A stretch of 64,000 nt of DNA from Neorhizobium petrolearium (GTDB lineage: Bacteria; Pseudomonadota; Alphaproteobacteria; Rhizobiales; Rhizobiaceae). The notes beneath the pieces were generated by a model, which ran no database searches, was not told the origin of the DNA, and saw only the letters and a program-made list of their open reading frames with translations. Of this stretch, positions 53,370-62,516 are shown piece after piece (the first letter of the stretch is position 1; each line of letters begins with the position of its first letter). The translations under genes and the position numbers were made by a program. The stretch covers positions 23,632-87,631 of the forward strand of contig NZ_JAGGJW010000021.1 of the NCBI RefSeq assembly GCF_017873175.1. The letters run 5' to 3'.

Positions 53370-53499
53370 CGGCGTTCTGTCTGGCTACTGAACGCAGGGA
53401 TATAGGGATAGGGATAGGGATAGGGAGACGGCGGCGGAGACAATGTCTCGCCGCCGTTCTCTTTGAGCACAAAGAGGCTAGATACCAGACAGAACGCCG
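53370..53499. repeat. 15-bp inverted repeat flanking a TAGGGA microsatellite and hairpin
   Basis: CGGCGTTCTGTCTGG (53370-53384) and CCAGACAGAACGCCG (53485-53499) are perfect inverted copies. The right copy is the 3' end of the NTF2-like gene (coding GVLSG). Between them lie four TAGGGA units (53403-53426) and a GC-rich hairpin (53429-53456). Confidence 0.7.
53429..53456. terminator. GC-rich hairpin between convergent genes
   Basis: CGGCGGCGGAGAC pairs with GTCTCGCCGCCG around AAT with one bulged G. It sits between the response regulator (plus) and the NTF2-like gene (minus). There is no clear T-run, so it may be only part of the termination signal. Confidence 0.4.
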
Positions 53500-53948
53500 A
53501 TGTCGCCGGAGCGCCAGACGTTGTCGACCGTGTTGCGGATGATGACCCAGAGGTCGCCGTTCCTCTTTAGTTCGACGTCGTAGCGGTTTTTCATCAGGTA
53601 GTAACGAGAGGGATCGTTGCGGGGAACGTGCTGGGCTTCGACCAAAACGTCCATGCGTGCAGTGTCCTCGTGGATCGTCACCCGCGGATTGCTGACGGAA
53701 TGCGTCGTGTCCAGGTTAGCAAGCGAGGTAGTGAGCGCCGAGACGATGTCATCCCGGCCCTCGATAACCGGATATTCGAAGCCGGCCTTGGCAGCAGCCG
53801 GCCGGAAGTCGGAGACGGCATTCTCCGCCAGCGATGAGGCAAGGAGATTATTGTCGCGAAGATCGATACCGGCGGTGAAGCGATAGAGGGCCTCGACGAC
53901 CGCGAGCCTGTCTGCGGCATCATGTGCGAACGATGGCGATATGGTCAT
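53478..53948 (-). CDS. NTF2/SnoaL-like protein (A)
   Basis: This 156-residue cone-fold protein starts TISPSFAHDAADRLAVVEALYRFTAGIDLRD, with the NTF2/SnoaL helix-sheet pattern and YYLMKNRYDVELKRNGDLWVI near the end. The family includes hydratases, isomerases and dehydratases acting on small cyclic molecules; no specific activity is assigned. It lies downstream of, and on the same strand as, the small oxidoreductase operon at 54054-56533. Confidence 0.75.
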   Translation of the reverse strand: MTISPSFAHDAADRLAVVEALYRFTAGIDLRDNNLLASSLAENAVSDFRPAAAKAGFEYPVIEGRDDIVSALTTSLANLDTTHSVSNPRVTIHEDTARMDVLVEAQHVPRNDPSRYYLMKNRYDVELKRNGDLWVIIRNTVDNVWRSGDIGVLSGI

Positions 53949-54053
53949 GAATGTGCTCCTTGTCGCGCCAGAGGTGTGCGAAATGCACGCCTTCCCGGCA
54001 ACGGCGCGGTGTGCGCCGATGTTTATGTTTCGATAGGACGGGTGGTTGGTTTG

Positions 54054-54401
54054 CTATTCGAGATCGGCGTCGATGCGCTCAATCAGACCGTCGGGATTGA
54101 TCGCGACCTTCAAAATCCCGATCTCGTGTCCGAAACCGCCTGTAAAATCGAGGCGGACGTCCGAGTGGAAGTCGTCGATTTCTTCGATGGACAGCAGCCT
54201 GCTGCTGGTGCTGTAGCCGACGAAGAACCGCTCGAGGTATTGGTGGACACCACCTTGGCCTACAAAGGTGTCGCCGACCGAGACATCGTCGATGACTGCG
54301 TCGGTTGCGAACAGGGACAGCGCCCCTTCGACATCAAAGGCATTGGCGGTCGCGATGAAGGACTCGACGAGCTTCTGCATGGTGCCGAGCTCCTCAGACA
54401 T
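54054..54401 (-). CDS. NTF2/SnoaL-like protein (B)
   Basis: This 115-residue protein starts SEELGTMQKLVESFIATANAFDVEGALSLFA and continues TFVGQGGVHQYLERFF, the SnoaL-like fold. ATG 54401 lies inside the end of the upstream gene, an 8-base overlap, so the two are translationally coupled. It may isomerise or hydrate an intermediate made by the oxidoreductases of this operon. The longer open frame upstream is a shadow. Confidence 0.75.
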   Translation of the reverse strand: MSEELGTMQKLVESFIATANAFDVEGALSLFATDAVIDDVSVGDTFVGQGGVHQYLERFFVGYSTSSRLLSIEEIDDFHSDVRLDFTGGFGHEIGILKVAINPDGLIERIDADLE

Positions 54402-55377
54402 CGATGATAGCCGTGTCGGCAATTGTCTGCGCGAAGCCGCTTCCGAAGAGGCCTGTGGGTGTCTGGAAGCCGGGACGGAATTCGCCACCCAGGACGCGCC
54501 GGCCAGCCTCGGCTGCCGCCATCGCCGTAAAGGTGTAGCCGTTGACCGTATCGAGGATGGAACGGGTGACCTTTCCATCTGCCCCGGTGACTTCGATGGA
54601 TGCCTGGTAGCGGTTCGCCAGCCGGTCCTCTTCACTCGGTCCGTCCGGGAGAGCCGAAAGGTCGCCCTGCGGGAAGCCATCGCCGGTGACATGTACGAAG
54701 GTTTCCACGTCGGGGACGCCTGTCGCCTGCCAGATGGTGATAAGATCGGGCAGCGTGACCGGGAAGCAGTCGACCGGACCCTTGCCGAAATCGAACTTGC
54801 GGGTGCCATCGGCGGCAATTGCGACAAGTTCGCCGTCCACCCTCGCTAGGGTCTCGACGGTAACGTTCTCCATGGCGCTGATCGCCGATCCCCGTGAAAG
54901 TCCACCTGCAACATGCAGCGCGATCCCGATCTTGCGAGCGTCGTTCACCCGCGAGACCGCATGTCCGGCGAGACTGCCGAGCATGGCAACGCTGCCACCT
55001 CCGCCCGGCATCAGCATGACGCCTGCGGCCTTGGCCTCGTCGTCGAGGGCTTCGGCCAGCCGGTAGCTGTCGAGTTCGGCCGCCGTGTCGAGATAGTGCA
55101 CGCCATCGCGGATCGACGCCAGCATCAGCGCATCGGCGGTACGCATGAATGGCCCTGCGCAGTTCAGGAGAGCGGAGATGCCGGCCAGACCGGCATCGAT
55201 CGCCGCTGTATCGTCGAGGCCGAAGACGCGGTATTCGACGCCGAGTTCTGCAGAAAGTTTGGAGAGGGTCGCCTCGTTGCGGCCGGCGAGAAGGAGAGAT
55301 GTGCGGGCCGTCTTCGCATGTTCCGCCGCCATGCGGCCGGTATAGCCGGTCGCGCCGTAGATCATGAGTTTTGTCAT
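54394..55377 (-). CDS. Saccharopine dehydrogenase-like / trans-enoyl-reductase-like oxidoreductase
   Basis: This 327-residue protein has an N-terminal Rossmann motif (LMIYGATGYTGRMAAEHAK) and the NCAGPF and GVHYLDTAAELD segments of the saccharopine dehydrogenase/enoyl reductase group. A short C-terminal part with NGYTFTAMAAAEAGRRVL follows. It likely reduces or oxidises a small hydrophobic compound with NAD(P)H. ATG 55377 starts right at the Rossmann fold and immediately follows the VOC gene. Confidence 0.82.
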   Translation of the reverse strand: MTKLMIYGATGYTGRMAAEHAKTARTSLLLAGRNEATLSKLSAELGVEYRVFGLDDTAAIDAGLAGISALLNCAGPFMRTADALMLASIRDGVHYLDTAAELDSYRLAEALDDEAKAAGVMLMPGGGGSVAMLGSLAGHAVSRVNDARKIGIALHVAGGLSRGSAISAMENVTVETLARVDGELVAIAADGTRKFDFGKGPVDCFPVTLPDLITIWQATGVPDVETFVHVTGDGFPQGDLSALPDGPSEEDRLANRYQASIEVTGADGKVTRSILDTVNGYTFTAMAAAEAGRRVLGGEFRPGFQTPTGLFGSGFAQTIADTAIIDV

Positions 55378-55378
55378 G

Positions 55379-55774
55379 TCAGTGCTGCCATTCCTTGTAG
55401 ACGAATTCGAGGCTGTAGCCGTCAGGATCTCGAACCTGGGCGGCGTAGTAGCGGGGGTCGTAGTGGAGCTGCGGTCCCGGCGAATGGATTTTTGACGCAC
55501 CCGCGGCGATGGCGGCGGAATAGGCAGCGTCGACCTGGGAGGTACCGTTGGCGACGAAGCCGATATGAGCGGCACGGCCTTCGACCACGCATTCGCGCAG
55601 CCAGAAGAACACCCGGCCGTTCGCGCCGAACCCTTTCAGGTCTGGATGGCCGGGCGGCCCGTCTTTACCGTCATAGTCGTGCGCATGGACGATCCCGAGC
55701 GGTGCCATCGTCGCCTCGTAGAAGGCGATCGACCGATCGATGTCGCTGACGGAAATGAAGACATGGTCGAGCAT
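55379..55774 (-). CDS. VOC family protein (glyoxalase-like)
   Basis: This 131-residue protein has paired beta-alpha-beta-beta-beta modules, with DHVFISVSDIDRSIAFYEATM at the start and DPRYYAAQVRDPDGYSLEFVYKE at the end. Metal-ligand positions (first His, final Glu) are present. It may be a glyoxalase, dioxygenase or isomerase acting with its oxidoreductase neighbours. It lies between the SDR and the saccharopine-dehydrogenase-like gene. Confidence 0.85.
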   Translation of the reverse strand: MLDHVFISVSDIDRSIAFYEATMAPLGIVHAHDYDGKDGPPGHPDLKGFGANGRVFFWLRECVVEGRAAHIGFVANGTSQVDAAYSAAIAAGASKIHSPGPQLHYDPRYYAAQVRDPDGYSLEFVYKEWQH

Positions 55775-55789
55775 GCTGACCTCCTCTGC

Positions 55790-56533
55790 TCAGATGATGT
55801 AGCCGCCCGAAACCTCGATGTTCTGGGCGTTGATCCAGCGGTTCTCTGCCGACAGGAGACTGGCGACGACGCCACCGATCTCCTCCGGCTCGCCGACACG
55901 GCCGAGTGCGGTCTGGCCTGCCAGCATGGCCTCGAACTCATCGTTCAGCCCGCCGCCGAGCTCCGTGCGGATTGCGCCGGGTGCGATCGAGTTGGCCCGG
56001 ATGTCCCGCTCGCCGAACTCCTTGGCCATGTAGCGGGTCAGGACTTCGAGACCACCCTTGAAGGAGGCATAGGGCGCAACGCCTGCGGTCGCGACGCGCG
56101 AGGTGGCGCTGGTGATGTTGAGGATCTGGCCGCCGTCCGCCATCAGCGGCAGCAGGATCTGGGTCAGGAAGAACGGCCCCTTGAGATGGACGTTGAAGAG
56201 GCCATCGAACTGTTCTTCCGTAACAGTAGCAATCGGAGTGAAGAGGCCGTATCCGGCATTATTGACGAGATGGTCGAAGTCACCCCGGCCGAAGACGGAA
56301 CGCAGTTTCGATGCAACCGAATCCCGGAAGGCCGGGAACGCGCCGATGTCGCCGACGTCGAGCTTCAGGGCGACGGCCTGACCGCCGCTCCCCATGATTG
56401 CCTTCACGACATCGTCCGCCTTTGCAGGATTGCTGTTGTAGGTCACGACGACACCCATGCCCTTATCCGCGCATTCGATGGCTGTGCTGGCTCCGAGACC
56501 CCGGCTTCCCCCGGTGACGATGACGATCTTCAT
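55790..56533 (-). CDS. SDR family oxidoreductase (C)
   Basis: This 247-residue classical SDR has TGGSRGLG, NNAGYG, a Ser in ITSATSRVA and the catalytic YASFK motif. The C-terminus INAQNIEVSGGYII is typical. It is first in the minus-strand operon and divergent from the AraC regulator at 56671, which probably controls it. ATG 56533 is chosen because the Rossmann fold starts there; the upstream in-frame extension is unlikely. Confidence 0.87.
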   Translation of the reverse strand: MKIVIVTGGSRGLGASTAIECADKGMGVVVTYNSNPAKADDVVKAIMGSGGQAVALKLDVGDIGAFPAFRDSVASKLRSVFGRGDFDHLVNNAGYGLFTPIATVTEEQFDGLFNVHLKGPFFLTQILLPLMADGGQILNITSATSRVATAGVAPYASFKGGLEVLTRYMAKEFGERDIRANSIAPGAIRTELGGGLNDEFEAMLAGQTALGRVGEPEEIGGVVASLLSAENRWINAQNIEVSGGYII

Positions 56534-56670
56534 GGCTGCTTTCCTTGGCTGTTTGGTGTGACTGGAAGCTAGGCCTCTATCGTCCCGCCCGCTCACCCAT
56601 TCCTCTTTGAAGCTTGCCTATTTCTGCTTCCCGCTTGCGGGGGAGATCTCGACCTGTCACGGTCGCGTCC

Positions 56671-57543
56671 ATGGAAAAGCAACTTCAGCAACTTCGCTTG
56701 CTGGCCTCGAATGCGGAAAATCGCAGGACGGAAACGGGAATCCCGCGCATCGCGATGGTCCAGGGTGAAATTCCCGAGCATCGACTTTCGGCCGTCTACG
56801 AACCGATGATCAACCTGATCTTGACCGGCTCGAAGACGATGACGGTCGGTGAGCGGACCTTCGCCTACGACCCGGCCACCTACTTCGTCATGTCGGTCGA
56901 TCTGCCTGCGGTCGGCTTAGTGCATCCCTCGGCGGCCGGACAACCATATCTGGCCGTCAGCCTGACGCTTCACCCGCCGACGGTCGCCGCACTGATCAGC
57001 GATCTGCCAGTCCAGGTCTGCAGCAAGCTGTTCGGCTCCGGCTTCTCGATTGCGCCAGTCAGCGAGGAATTCCTTGACGCCTGGGTGCGCATGCTTCGGC
57101 TCATGGAGCGGCCAGATGAGATCGCCGTGCTTGCGCCGGCATATGAGCGGGAAATCCTGTTCCGGGTGCTGCAGGGTCCGCTGGGCTGGATGCTGCGGGA
57201 TATCGCGGCACCCGACGCGGCGCTCTCTCGGATCGCAGTTGCGATCCACTGGATCCGAGAAAACTTCGCCAAGCCTCTAAGGGTCGAGGCGCTTGCCGAG
57301 ATGGCGGCGCTTAGCGTGTCGGCCTTTCATCGTCATTTCAAGGCAGTGACAGCACTCAGCCCGATCCAGTACCAGAAGCAGGTTCGTCTGCTGCACGCCC
57401 GTACGCTTCTGATGGCTGGAGAAGGAACGGCAACGTCCGTCGCCTTCGGCGTTGGCTATGAAAGCCCGAACCAGTTCAGCAGGGAATATGCCCGGAAATT
57501 CGGGCTACCACCCTCTAAGGATGTCGTGCGCCTTCGGGGCTAG
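56671..57543 (+). CDS. AraC family regulator (AraC_N type)
   Basis: This 290-residue regulator has the N-terminal AraC_N fold (AMVQGEIPEHRLSAVYEPMINLILTGSKTMTVGER) and a C-terminal double helix-turn-helix (AEMAALSVSAFHRHFKAVTALSPIQYQKQVRLLHAR and TSVAFGVGYESPNQFSREYARKFG). This class commonly controls a divergent oxidoreductase, as here. ATG 56671 is favoured over the upstream frame start. The effector is unknown. Confidence 0.87.
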   Translation: MEKQLQQLRLLASNAENRRTETGIPRIAMVQGEIPEHRLSAVYEPMINLILTGSKTMTVGERTFAYDPATYFVMSVDLPAVGLVHPSAAGQPYLAVSLTLHPPTVAALISDLPVQVCSKLFGSGFSIAPVSEEFLDAWVRMLRLMERPDEIAVLAPAYEREILFRVLQGPLGWMLRDIAAPDAALSRIAVAIHWIRENFAKPLRVEALAEMAALSVSAFHRHFKAVTALSPIQYQKQVRLLHARTLLMAGEGTATSVAFGVGYESPNQFSREYARKFGLPPSKDVVRLRG

Positions 57544-58177
57544 GCCGTGTGACGGGTGCCTGGACGGGGGCTTTCCTCCAACGACCGCTTCGGGCCAAGA
57601 GGCGTCTGCCGCTCAGCGCCAATTGCGGTCATCGAATATCGCATGCGTTATTTGGCCTACCAGGCGATTTCTCCATTAAAGTTGCTCCCCCTCATTAGGG
57701 AGTGATCAGGACCGTATATTCCGATCAGAATGATATGCGGATCGCTCAGCCGCTCAAGCTGCCGTCTTGCCGCCTCTCCTTGGCGATGCGATACGCACTT
57801 GCCCAGGGTGACTTGGTTGCCTTTTGAGGTGTCTCTATTCGGGGGAGCTCGGATGATGAGGCGGTATGTCGGCCCAATCCCTCGCACTGAAGTGAGCGGT
57901 AGGATCATCTGCGGGCTCGCAAGCCAACAGGCGTTCAAGTATAAGTCTACTGCGTGCCTTGACGTTCGTCCAAATGGCAACGACCCTCGATTGCCCGGCT
58001 TTGGTGGGCAACCCAAGGGACCAGATATTTCGGAATTGCGCAGCGATGGTCATCTCAGTTCTCCTCTCGCCCAAGGCCATCATGGCTCGACAGGGAGAAT
58101 GTGGATGAGGCGAGCCATTTGTGTCCCAAAACGGAGACCAAAATCTTGCAAAAACAACCGATCAGGATCGGCAATGG
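57544..58177. other. Gap without recognised gene
   Basis: About 630 bases contain a few open frames on the minus strand (one starting near 58083), but none matches a known family or has a strong ribosome site. No FNR-type box or clear repeat was noted. Confidence 0.35.
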
Positions 58178-59698
58178 TCAATCCGGCAACCCGGCCTTGC
58201 GTACGCCTCCGATCATTATTTCGTAGCGATCTGCATACCGGGGTCGATGTCTTTCGAGATCCTTGACCCGCATGTCCGGTGCCTTGGCGCGAAGTTTAGC
58301 AATTGTCGCGTGCGCTTGCTCAACGTGACCAAGGTGGGCGTAGGCAGACGCCAGCGTCCAGTAGGCCCCGAGCCAATCGTTGTTCACGGCAAGGCTGCGG
58401 GAAGCCCAATCAACCGCCTGCTCGAATTCGCCTTTGAACAGATGCGCGATGCCGACCCCCACCAGAATTTCGTAATTCTCCAACGCGCCGGGAGCAATTT
58501 GCAGGGCGCGCAGGAACGTGTCCTTCCCTATGTCGATGTCGCCTGCCATCACGTTTAGGAAGGCAAAGAGGGATAGCACGGTTGGATTGTTGGGGTTGGC
58601 CTTTTGGGCGTCCGTGAGCATGGCGAGGCTGCGCCGATGGTCGTGCCCGACATTCGTGAACACTAGAGCGCAGATGGCTACCAACTGCGGGTCCTCGTAG
58701 CCAATTTCGAGCGCCATTTCCGCAAGCTGGAGACAGCGATGCCGCTCAGCTTCGTTTAATCCTGATCCGAACGTTTCGTGACGTTCATAAGCCCAGGCTG
58801 CATGGGCAAGTCCTGTGGCGAATCCAGGGTCCAATTGAACCGCCTGTTCCAAAAGTCTTACTGCTTCGTTGCGAACACTCTCAGCCGTACCCCGAAAATG
58901 CGGTAAGGCTCGAAGATAGAGATCATAGGCATCGAGGCTATCTGGACGTTTCCGGCGCGCCCGTTCGATCTCCGCCTTCCGCACTTCCGGCTCAACCAGA
59001 CCGACGACAGCGTCGGTGATGCGATCTTGGAAGTCGAAGAGACTCGATATGTCACCATCGAAGCGCTCCACCCACAGGTGCGTATCGGTATCTACGTCGA
59101 TAAGCTGGACAGCGACCCTGAGCCGATCGTCGTGGCGACGGACGCTACCCTGGAGAATGTAGCGAACACCCAGCGCATCTGCGATACTGCGGACTGGCGC
59201 GCTTCGATCCTTGAAAGCGAACGACGAATTCCGACCGACCACCGCGAACGTCTTGAATCGAGAAAGAGCGACGATAACGTCCTCGACCATACCTTCAGCA
59301 AAATACTGGTACTCGGCATCGCGCGATAAGTCCTCGAACGGTAGGACGGCGATTGATGGCCGCACCGCCTGATGTGGCGTTTCAGTTGCATGGGAATGCG
59401 GCAGCCGATAGCCAAAGCGAGGGACCGTCGCGATCCACTCAAGCCCGTTCGGTGCCTTTCCCAGCGCCTTGCGCAGAGCGGCAATCTGAACGGAAAGATT
59501 TGCTTCCTCAACGATCTGCCCCGGCCATGCACGGGCCATCAGCAAGTCCTTGCTGACTGATTGCCCGTCTGCACTCAAGAGGGTGTCAAGCAGTGCAAAG
59601 CTCCGTTGGCCAAGTCCTACCAACTCGCCGTCCCGCCGCAACACTCCGGCGGCGCGATCGACGACAAATGGACCGAATGTATCTCTCAGCTGAGCCAT
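58178..59698 (-). CDS. CadC-type winged-helix regulator with TolB-like and TPR domains
   Basis: This 506-residue protein has an N-terminal OmpR/CadC DNA-binding domain (residues ~1-105: LVGLGQRSFALLDTLL...LSVQIAALRKALG). A TolB-like module follows (SIAVLPFEDLSRDAEYQYFAEGMVEDVI), then a C-terminal set of TPR helices to the end. No membrane helix separates the parts, so it is likely soluble. Similar three-part proteins are common in rhizobia and may sense through the TPR part. ATG 59698 is chosen because the DNA-binding domain starts there. Confidence 0.85.
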   Translation of the reverse strand: MAQLRDTFGPFVVDRAAGVLRRDGELVGLGQRSFALLDTLLSADGQSVSKDLLMARAWPGQIVEEANLSVQIAALRKALGKAPNGLEWIATVPRFGYRLPHSHATETPHQAVRPSIAVLPFEDLSRDAEYQYFAEGMVEDVIVALSRFKTFAVVGRNSSFAFKDRSAPVRSIADALGVRYILQGSVRRHDDRLRVAVQLIDVDTDTHLWVERFDGDISSLFDFQDRITDAVVGLVEPEVRKAEIERARRKRPDSLDAYDLYLRALPHFRGTAESVRNEAVRLLEQAVQLDPGFATGLAHAAWAYERHETFGSGLNEAERHRCLQLAEMALEIGYEDPQLVAICALVFTNVGHDHRRSLAMLTDAQKANPNNPTVLSLFAFLNVMAGDIDIGKDTFLRALQIAPGALENYEILVGVGIAHLFKGEFEQAVDWASRSLAVNNDWLGAYWTLASAYAHLGHVEQAHATIAKLRAKAPDMRVKDLERHRPRYADRYEIMIGGVRKAGLPD

Positions 59699-60313
59699 AG
59701 GATCAAAAATATCAGCAAGGAGTCGAGGCGGCAACAGAGCCCGCGACGGCTGCTTTGGGCCGACTGCGGACGACGATGTCCATTTTGTCTCGGGTAGGAA
59801 AAAGCGCAAAAGACGCTTGACCTTGACCCGCCGATTACAGAAGCCGGCCATGGTGAGCCGATCATGGCGGCTTGGAATTGCTTTACGCGAGGCCCCAGCA
59901 AAGTCCTCAATTTTTGAGCGGCGACCGTCTGCTCATGGACGATATTTGCAGCGCTCATTGCACGACGAGTTGCACAATCGAAATGCTTTTCTTTCAATCA
60001 CTTAAAATGGCCGTTCGGAGAATTCGGTTTTTTGTATGGACATCTGAGATTCATCACCTTAAAAAAGCGCTCGTCTTCGCCGCGGGAATGCACTGGGCCC
60101 TCCAGATTTGAGCATTCCTTAATCTTCGACCATATCTCTCCTTTGGAATTATTCCGAAAACAGGAGGGAGATATTCGAAAAACAGATGATGGCGCATGTG
60201 TCGCTGTCGAAGAATCCACCGAATACTCGTCTTGCGGAGCCCTATATTCTCCGGATGTCGAGCCTTAACTTAAGGAGAGCGCCTCCGCTGTTGAGCCGGG
60301 GCTTACATTCAAA
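59699..60313. other. Leader region of betaine transporter operon
   Basis: No gene is seen. Inverted segments ATATCTC (60132-60138) and GAGATAT (60168-60174) enclose a smaller GGAAT-T-ATTCC palindrome (60145-60155). Together they could form a regulatory hairpin or operator about 140-180 bases before proV. The two centres do not coincide, so the structure is uncertain. Confidence 0.35.
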
Positions 60314-61546
60314 ATGGCTTTTGCAACTGAAAATGACGCGTCGGCTGAGCCGGCTTCGACCAAGATCAGTATCAAGAATGTTTATAAGGTTTTTGGTGAG
60401 CGGCCTGAAAAGGCGCTCGACCTGCTGAAGCGGGGCAAAAGCAAATCCGAAATCCTGGCTGAGACGGGGTGCTCGATCGGCGTCAACGATGCCAGTTTCG
60501 AGATCAAGGCCGGCGAGATCTTCGTCATCATGGGCCTTTCCGGCTCCGGAAAATCCACACTTTTACGCTTGCTTAACCGGTTGATTGAGCCGACATCCGG
60601 CAAAATTGAAATCGATGGCCGGGATATCACCCGCATGTCGCGCCGCGAATTGATCGAATTGCGCCGGCGCGACATCAGCATGGTTTTCCAGTCGTTTGCG
60701 CTGCTGCCGAACCGCAATGTTCTCAATAACGCCGCCTTTGGCCTCGAGGTCGCCGGTGTCGGCGAAGCCGAACGGAGAAAAAAGGCGCTTGCAGCGCTGA
60801 AGGCTGTCGGCCTTGACGGTTACAGCGAAAGCCGGCCGGATCAGCTCTCCGGCGGCATGAAGCAGCGCGTCGGATTGGCGCGGGCGCTTGCAAGCGAACC
60901 GACGATCCTTTTGATGGACGAGGCTTTTTCCGCCCTCGATCCCCTGATCCGCACGGAAATGCAAGATGAGCTGGTCCGCCTCCAGGCAGAACACAGCCGC
61001 ACGATCGTTTTCGTCAGCCACGACCTCGACGAGGCGATGCGCATCGGTGATCGCATCTGCATCATGCAAAACGGCGATGTCGTTCAAGTCGGCACGCCAG
61101 ACGAGATCGTTCTCAACCCGGCAAACGATTACGTCCGCTCGTTTTTCCGCAATGTCGACGTTTCGCGGGTGTTCAGAGCGGGAGATATCGCCCGCAAAAC
61201 GCAAGTCACGCTCATCGAGCGCCAGGGCGTCTCTGCGGCGGCGGCATTGGAGCGGATGAAGAATTTCGACCGGGAATTCGCAATCATCATCGGTCGGGAC
61301 AAAACCTACCACGGCATCGTAAGCCAGGCATCGCTCGTCGAGAAGATCCGTTTAAAAGCTGCCGATCCTTATCGGAGCGCCTTTCTTTCCGACGTCGAGC
61401 CTATCGCTGCCAGCGAACCGTTGTCGAATGTCCTTGGCCGGGTTGCCGGCAGTTCCTGGCCCGTGCCCGTGGTCGATGACGAAAACCGCTATGTCGGTTC
61501 CATCAGCAAGTCGGCGCTTCTCGAAACGCTCGACCGCGCAAGCTGA
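60314..61546 (+). CDS. proV: Glycine betaine/choline-type ABC ATP-binding protein
   Basis: This 410-residue ATPase has the ProV-specific leader with the repeat KSEILAETGCSIGVNDASFEI, Walker A GLSGSGKST, signature LSGGMKQRVGLARALA, Walker B LLMDEAFSALDP and a C-terminal CBS-type domain. It powers betaine or choline uptake for osmotic balance or as carbon source. It is first in the ProV-ProW-ProX operon. Confidence 0.9.
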   Translation: MAFATENDASAEPASTKISIKNVYKVFGERPEKALDLLKRGKSKSEILAETGCSIGVNDASFEIKAGEIFVIMGLSGSGKSTLLRLLNRLIEPTSGKIEIDGRDITRMSRRELIELRRRDISMVFQSFALLPNRNVLNNAAFGLEVAGVGEAERRKKALAALKAVGLDGYSESRPDQLSGGMKQRVGLARALASEPTILLMDEAFSALDPLIRTEMQDELVRLQAEHSRTIVFVSHDLDEAMRIGDRICIMQNGDVVQVGTPDEIVLNPANDYVRSFFRNVDVSRVFRAGDIARKTQVTLIERQGVSAAAALERMKNFDREFAIIIGRDKTYHGIVSQASLVEKIRLKAADPYRSAFLSDVEPIAASEPLSNVLGRVAGSSWPVPVVDDENRYVGSISKSALLETLDRAS

Positions 61547-61570
61547 CCTTTAGAAAAAACGGACAGACAG

Positions 61571-62452
61571 ATGACTTTCGATATCGGCGACGGCGTCGAC
61601 AGCGCCGTCAATTACATCCTCGACAACTTTGGTCCCCTGCTCGATTTCATTGCGGCGGCGATCGGTCTGGTGACGAACGGCATACAGGATGCCCTTCTGG
61701 CTACTCCCATGCCGGTTGGACTTGCTATTTTCGTCATCCTTTCGCTGTGGCGCATCGGATTGGGTTTTGCCGTTTTCACCGGCCTGTCGCTTTGGCTGGC
61801 GGAGCACATGCAGCTCTGGTCGGCGATGATGGAAACGCTGTCGCTTGTGATTGCCTCAACCCTGGTTGCGATGCTCGTCGGCCTGCCCTTGGGCATTGCC
61901 ATGGCGCGCAGCGATCGGGTCGCAACCGTGGTAAGGCCGGTGCTCGACCTGATGCAGACCATGCCAGCCTTCGTCTATCTTATTCCGGCGGCGATGTTTT
62001 TCGGCCTTGGCGCGGTGCCCGGCACGATCGCCACGGTCATCTTTTCCATGCCGCCGGTCGTCCGGCTGACCAATCTCGGCATCCGGCAGGTGCACGTCGA
62101 ATTCATTGAAGCCGGCAACGCGTTCGGCTGCACGGCGTCCCAGCTTCTGTTCAAGGTGCAGTTGCCGAACGCCATGCCCTCGATCATGGCCGGCATCAAC
62201 CAGACGATCATGCTGTCGCTGTCGATGGTGGTCATCGCCTCGATGATCGGCGCTGGCGGCATCGGCAATACGGTTTTGACCGGTATCCAGCGGCTCGACG
62301 TCGGCACCGGCTTCGAGGGCGGCATCGCCGTCGTCATTCTGGCCGTGATCCTCGACCGGATCACGCAGAGCCTCGGAAGAGAGGGCGCCGGCATCTGGCG
62401 TGTGCTTTTCCAGAAACCAGCACGACAGGAGGCAGCAGAAGCTGCCACCTGA
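61571..62452 (+). CDS. proW: Glycine betaine/choline-type ABC permease
   Basis: This 293-residue membrane protein carries the ProW pattern: the VASTLVAMLVGLPLGIAMARSD helix and loop, a QTMPAFVYLIPAAMFFGLGAVPGTIATVIFSMPPVVRLT core, and the EAGNAFGCTASQLLFKVQLPNA motif that docks the ATPase. It begins 24 bases after proV and is followed by the binding protein. Confidence 0.9.
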   Translation: MTFDIGDGVDSAVNYILDNFGPLLDFIAAAIGLVTNGIQDALLATPMPVGLAIFVILSLWRIGLGFAVFTGLSLWLAEHMQLWSAMMETLSLVIASTLVAMLVGLPLGIAMARSDRVATVVRPVLDLMQTMPAFVYLIPAAMFFGLGAVPGTIATVIFSMPPVVRLTNLGIRQVHVEFIEAGNAFGCTASQLLFKVQLPNAMPSIMAGINQTIMLSLSMVVIASMIGAGGIGNTVLTGIQRLDVGTGFEGGIAVVILAVILDRITQSLGREGAGIWRVLFQKPARQEAAEAAT

Positions 62453-62516
62453 TCTCCGTGCTGAACCATGGCGGCCCACATGCCGCCGCATGCGAACCTT
62501 CAAAAAAGGAGCAGAT

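Noticed and set aside
60132..60174. Possible riboswitch before the betaine transporter
   Set aside because: The inverted arms are short and off-centre, and no known riboswitch core could be matched.
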